NCBI GenBank assembly: GCA_049522565.1
Contig: JBEKNT010000288.1
Location: 1-8,757, forward strand
DNA from: JASHVB01 sp049522565
GTDB lineage: Bacteria > Pseudomonadota > Alphaproteobacteria > Acetobacterales > Acetobacteraceae
Direction of reading: 5' to 3'
DNA length: 8,757 bases
Shown: piece by piece, positions 6,383 to 8,757 of the stretch
Numbering within the stretch: position 1 is the stretch's first letter
Layout of the letters: every line of letters begins with the position of its first letter
Translations under genes and position numbers: made by a program
The notes under the pieces: model-generated
Seen by the model: the letters and a program-made list of their open reading frames with translations, nothing else
Told to the model about the DNA's origin: nothing
Database searches by the model: none

Positions 6383-6412
6383 GTTAGATAATGTCAGTTA
6401 ATAATAGTGTCA
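6383..6412. promoter_or_regulatory. Abutting direct repeats over the promoter, candidate operator
   Basis: On the plus strand GTTAGATAATGTCA (6383-6396) is followed at once by GTTAATAATAGTGTCA (6397-6412). The two share GTTA-ATAA-TGTCA with small gaps. The pair covers both promoter elements, as expected for a repressor or autoregulator that binds direct repeats. The GGTTAGA at its left end recurs at 6970-6976 upstream of the next gene. Confidence 0.45.
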
Positions 6413-6413
6413 A
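6385..6413 (-). promoter_or_regulatory. Sigma70-type promoter of the proline-rich gene, leaderless
   Basis: Read on the minus strand, a perfect TTGACA (6413-6408) stands 17 bp from TATCTA (6390-6385), a weak -10. Only 6 bases separate the -10 from the ATG at 6378, so transcription should begin at or beside the start codon. The site is an AT-rich island in very GC-rich DNA, which supports a promoter. Confidence 0.6.
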
Positions 6414-6629
6414 GAGGGGAGTTGCGGCGGGGCGTGACTGGCGCTGGGCCGGGGCTTTGGGGTGGGCTGCCGCTGGGCGGCCGGCCGCGGCGACTGGGGC
6501 CAGGCGACGTGACGTGCCGCTGTTGCGCGCCGGGCGGCGATTCGGGCCGCGCGGTGTGGGTTCCGCGCCGCGTCGGAGCAGCGCGACACGATGGCGGTGC
6601 TTATGACCTCGGCCGCGGGAACGGCGCTC

Positions 6630-6917
6630 TCATCCGTCCGCCCCCTGCCCTTCGATAATCGCGTGCGTGATCATGGCACGAACCGCCCGCCGGAAATCGC
6701 GGCGATCGTCGATGGCCCATGCGCCGTCGAACCAACCGACTGCGTGGGCGGCGTCGATCATGGCCTCGGTTGGGACGGTCAGCGGTTTCAGGGCGGCGAT
6801 TGCCAGGCGACGGTAGCGTGCCGGATCCGCCGCGAGGGTTGCCCCGTCAGCCTTCGCGAGCGCCGGCGCGATGCGATGGGCCACGGCGGTGGGTTGGTCG
6901 GTTCGCTGTTTCGGCAT
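6630..6917 (-). CDS. Small conserved-looking protein of unknown function
   Basis: 95 residues from the ATG at 6917, chosen because GGGGAG lies 7 nt ahead; an in-frame ATG at 6959 lacks any ribosome site. The protein is predicted all-helical. Its second half contains a run I regard as family-like, VPTEAMIDAAHAVGWFDGAW (residues 48-67), followed by AIDDRRDFRRAVRAMI (68-83), reminiscent of small alphaproteobacterial proteins often met in prophages and islands. There is no Cys, membrane segment or signal peptide. It is transcribed toward the proline-rich gene (251-bp gap, own promoter there) and diverges from the HNH gene across a strong palindrome. I cannot assign a function; the island/prophage link is from memory of similar sequences. 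Confidence 0.75.
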   Translation of the reverse strand: MPKQRTDQPTAVAHRIAPALAKADGATLAADPARYRRLAIAALKPLTVPTEAMIDAAHAVGWFDGAWAIDDRRDFRRAVRAMITHAIIEGQGADG

Positions 6918-6924
6918 GTTTGAT

Positions 6925-6930
6925 CTCCCC
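6925..6930 (-). promoter_or_regulatory. Strong ribosome binding site deciding the start of the 95-aa gene
   Basis: GGGGAG on the minus strand, 7 nt before the ATG at 6917. It is the clearest Shine-Dalgarno sequence in the window and sets this start against the in-frame ATG at 6959. Confidence 0.75.
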
Positions 6931-6975
6931 ACAGTCGGTCGGCCGAGAGAAATCGCCATTAAATCAATGGGTTAG

Positions 6976-7002
6976 ACTATATCCGATAAAGGACGTTATC
7001 AG
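6976..7002 (-). promoter_or_regulatory. Possible promoter of the 95-aa gene
   Basis: On the minus strand TATAGT (6981-6976, five of six matches to the -10 consensus) follows CTGATA (7002-6997, four of six to TTGACA) with a short 15-bp spacer. It would give a leader of about 50 nt carrying the GGGGAG site. It overlaps the palindrome. The short spacer keeps confidence low. Confidence 0.35.
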
Positions 7003-7008
7003 ATATAG
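6977..7008. promoter_or_regulatory. 13-6-13 palindrome in the divergent intergenic region: operator or Xer-like site
   Basis: CTATATCCGATAA (6977-6989) and TTATCAGATATAG (6996-7008) are inverted repeats matching at 12 of 13 positions around the 6-base centre AGGACG. It lies midway between the divergent genes starting at 6917 and 7051. The outer ends can serve as -10 elements in both directions (TATAGT leftward, TATAGG rightward), so a bound protein would block both. The ...ATAA-6-TTAT... layout also has the 11-6-11 geometry of XerC/XerD recombination sites, though its similarity to dif is partial. Confidence 0.7.
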
Positions 7009-7050
7009 GAATCATCGCTGACGTTGACCGGCAAAGGCTAAGATCAGCCC

Positions 7051-7836
7051 ATGGTGACCATGACTACACAAATGGCCTTCCGAGAGGTCCAGGCGTTGCC
7101 GTTCTGCTACGTCTGCGGTCGGGACTTCACGCCGACCGACAACAAGGATCGCGACCACATCCCAGCAAAGGCTGTGTTCGACAAGCGCGATCGGATGCCA
7201 GCCCTCTGGCTCCCCACACACAAAGCCTGTAATGCGGGGCATGGCACCCTGGACCAGAAAATCGGTCAACTCGTCGCACTGAAGCGTCATCAAGTTCCGA
7301 CGAAGCGCGACCGGCAACTACGCTTCAGGATGTTTCGGCAGAATGTCGGTGCCATCGAAAATCTGGACATTCGCTCGGTGGTGTGGCGTTGGGTTCGCGG
7401 CTTCCATGCAGCACTATATCGTGAGCCGTTGCCTGCAACGTGGTTCATGAGTTCCTTGCAGACACCATTTCCGAGCGGCACAGCCACGATATTTGGCATG
7501 AAGATTGATCCTCTGCCACAGCAGCACCTTGCTTTTGTCGAAACCATAAAGGTGCAGCGGGCAAAACGGAATCTCGACACGATCAGATCAAACAACGGAA
7601 AATTGACCTACGAGTGCGTTTGGCACCAGGCCGACAACGGAGGGCCGTGGCTGTGCATATTCGCGCTCAACCTCTATGACTGGAAGGACCTTGGCGTCAC
7701 TCCCGGTCAGCCGGCTCGTGGGTGCGCTGGTTTTTACAAACTGCCATCAGGTATGTCGCCGGGCCGTGCCACGCGGACCGTCACGACGTCAATAATCATC
7801 CCAAATGTAGATCGGCTAGACCCCTTTGCTCCGTAG
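7051..7836 (+). CDS. HNH-like endonuclease family protein
   Basis: 261 residues. Residues 19-61 carry an HNH-type zinc module: C19-x2-C22 (FCYVCGRDF), then DRDHIPAK with the probable catalytic H36 after D35, then LPTHKACN with H57, C60 and N61. The four zinc ligands would be C19, C22, C60 and possibly H57. Proteins of the form CxxC...RDHxPxK...LPxxxxCN form a recognised group of HNH nucleases in prophages and islands. Residues about 80-261 have no named domain; W112, W114 and several aromatic residues recur there. Base composition is visibly richer in A/T than in the genes to the left, a sign of transfer. Three in-frame ATGs (7051, 7060, 7072) compete and none has a strong ribosome site; I keep the first. 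It diverges from the 95-aa gene and converges on the GIY-YIG gene. A host-defence or island-maintenance role is conjecture. Confidence 0.78.
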   Translation: MVTMTTQMAFREVQALPFCYVCGRDFTPTDNKDRDHIPAKAVFDKRDRMPALWLPTHKACNAGHGTLDQKIGQLVALKRHQVPTKRDRQLRFRMFRQNVGAIENLDIRSVVWRWVRGFHAALYREPLPATWFMSSLQTPFPSGTATIFGMKIDPLPQQHLAFVETIKVQRAKRNLDTIRSNNGKLTYECVWHQADNGGPWLCIFALNLYDWKDLGVTPGQPARGCAGFYKLPSGMSPGRATRTVTTSIIIPNVDRLDPFAP

Positions 7837-7851
7837 CCTCATGGGAGCGGA
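7825..7851. terminator. Possible bidirectional terminator between convergent nuclease genes
   Basis: TTTGCTCC (7825-7832) can pair with GGAGCGGA (7844-7851), counting two G-T pairs, around an 11-base loop. It spans the 17-bp gap between the two stop codons and is flanked by short C/T and A runs. The stem is weak, so this is only a candidate. Confidence 0.3.
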
Positions 7852-7853
7852 AA

Positions 7854-8757
7854 CTACGCTTCAACGTCGGCAGCAGTCTTACCCTCTTGCCATTCATGGT
7901 AGTTGAGTTTAGAGCCAGCAAGATACCAACGGGTTCGGCCATTGGTGTTCCGATCAAGAACAACTGAGCCTGCGGCTGATGGACTTTTGAACGGATAGGG
8001 GCGGGTGAAACGATATTTCGTTCCGTCCGGCGCAGTCTCCAATATATGGTCGTCAACCAATTGCCGTTTTAGTTCGGCGTAGCTATTGTGAGCGTAACCG
8101 GCATCTTTAAGTGCTTCTGACCCCTCAAGAACAACAAACTCACCTTCCTCTTCGACTGCAAAGGCTTTTATGCCCGATCTGTGACGCACCTCGAAGCGTA
8201 CTTGAGGCGACACTGTTGCTGTCAACCCGGAAGCCGATGTCTCGACTTTTACGCTTCCCTGCGGGCGTGGTTTCAAAAGGTCTAGCCCAACAATAGGCAA
8301 GACAACCTTTAGATTGGCAAGAAACGCCTCCATATTCGCGCGATCGGCCTCCGGCAAACGTCGGCGATCCGCGTCGGGCAGTTGGGTATTGTCAAGCACG
8401 ACGCGACCAGCAGCTTTCGTTATCTCGATGAGACGCGCCTCCAAATAACGGACATGACCTTTGGTCAAGGCTTCATCAGAGGTCGTGACAACTACGGCAG
8501 TTTCCCAAAAGCCTCGTTTCTCGTTACCCGCACTGTCTCCGATGCGGTGGCGCACGCTATCGTGCTTCACCTATGTAGGCGCGCATACGCAAGCTATCTT
8601 CAGGGTCTGGCCCATAAAGTATATAAATGCCCGTGCGGTCCACCTCCGGTCTGGACAGAAGGCGGCCAAACGTCGATTGCGTCGAAACGAGGACTGCACC
8701 CGTCCAACCGTGAATAGACGCAATTATAAGTCCCGTCGGCGTGTCATCGACGAGAAA
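7854..8757 (-). pseudogene. GIY-YIG nuclease with C-terminal DUF4357-type domain, split by a +1-base frameshift
   Basis: Two minus-strand frames together give one protein. From the right edge, 66 codons (8757-8560) read FLVDDTPTGLIIASIHGWTG..., then RTGIYILYGPDPED with GIY at 8631-8623 and YIG at 8577-8569, and end ...YIGEAR with a TAG at 8559-8557. The next frame, from about 8561 to the stop at 7854, continues DSVRHRIGDSAG, FWETAVVVTTSDEALTKGHV, RYLEARLIEI (conserved Arg and Glu of the nuclease) and ends with the DUF4357-like KSPSAAGSVVLDRNTNGR and YHEW. Dropping one base at 8562 restores ...YIGEADSVRHRI..., the expected family sequence. The GTG at 8570 that opens the second frame is thus not a real start. 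The N terminus lies beyond the window. Apart from this one base all key residues look intact, so recent decay, a sequencing error or rare frameshifting are all possible. Confidence 0.85.

Noticed and set aside
5665..6401. Plus-strand frames opposite the proline-rich gene
   Set aside because: Gly/Arg-rich mirror of the Pro/Ala-rich minus-strand protein; the promoter pattern supports the minus strand.
6391..6658. Small plus-strand frames in the gap between the two unknown genes
   Set aside because: No motifs and no ribosome site, and the frames run into the start of a GC-rich region opposite the 95-aa gene. Nothing else is seen in this gap.
8557..8575. Programmed ribosomal frameshifting in the GIY-YIG gene
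   Set aside because: No slippery heptamer or RF2-like signal precedes the TAG, and the P-site pairing after a +1 slip would be poor; a one-base indel or sequencing error is simpler.
8382..8717. A 111-codon plus-strand frame opposite the GIY-YIG gene
   Set aside because: The minus strand holds an unmistakable GIY-YIG sequence in two frames; this frame is incidental.

Overview
The window comes from a very GC-rich alphaproteobacterial chromosome. The gene families (an anmK homologue, a TPR/glycosyltransferase-fold protein, FD-x-x-WY repeat proteins) and the style of the intergenic palindromes fit the Rhodospirillales/Acetobacteraceae. That placement is inference from gene content, not from a marker gene. 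No rRNA, tRNA, CRISPR array or complete insertion sequence is visible.

Layout. (1) Positions 2-1003 (+) hold most of anmK (peptidoglycan recycling), cut by the left edge and ending inside a palindromic repeat; a second copy of that repeat lies just downstream. (2) Positions 1082-4624 (-) hold three genes: a TPR protein with a glycosyltransferase-like C-terminal half, a protein made only of FD-x-x-WY repeats 19 bp behind it, and, after a 227-bp gap with a hairpin, a 2-oxoglutarate/Fe(II) oxygenase. The first two look like an operon for surface polysaccharide or glycoprotein work. (3) Positions 4625-5601 contain no convincing gene but many inverted repeats. These include a 140-bp compound palindromic element with GTGTCATG/CATGACAC ends and a 26-bp inverted repeat around 86 bp. 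(4) Positions 5602-6917 (-) hold two proteins of unknown function, each with its own AT-rich promoter region. (5) From about 6950 to the right edge the base composition becomes visibly richer in A/T. This part carries an HNH-like nuclease gene (+) and, converging on it, a GIY-YIG nuclease gene with a C-terminal DUF4357-type domain (-) that is broken by a one-base frameshift. It looks like a laterally acquired segment.

The points most worth checking are: the frameshift that falls exactly after the YIG motif of the GIY-YIG gene; a near-perfect 13-6-13 palindrome between the divergent gene at 6630-6917 and the HNH gene, which could be an operator or a Xer-like recombination site; a probably leaderless promoter with abutting direct repeats before the gene at 5602-6378; and an exact 159-residue super-repeat in the FD-x-x-WY protein.
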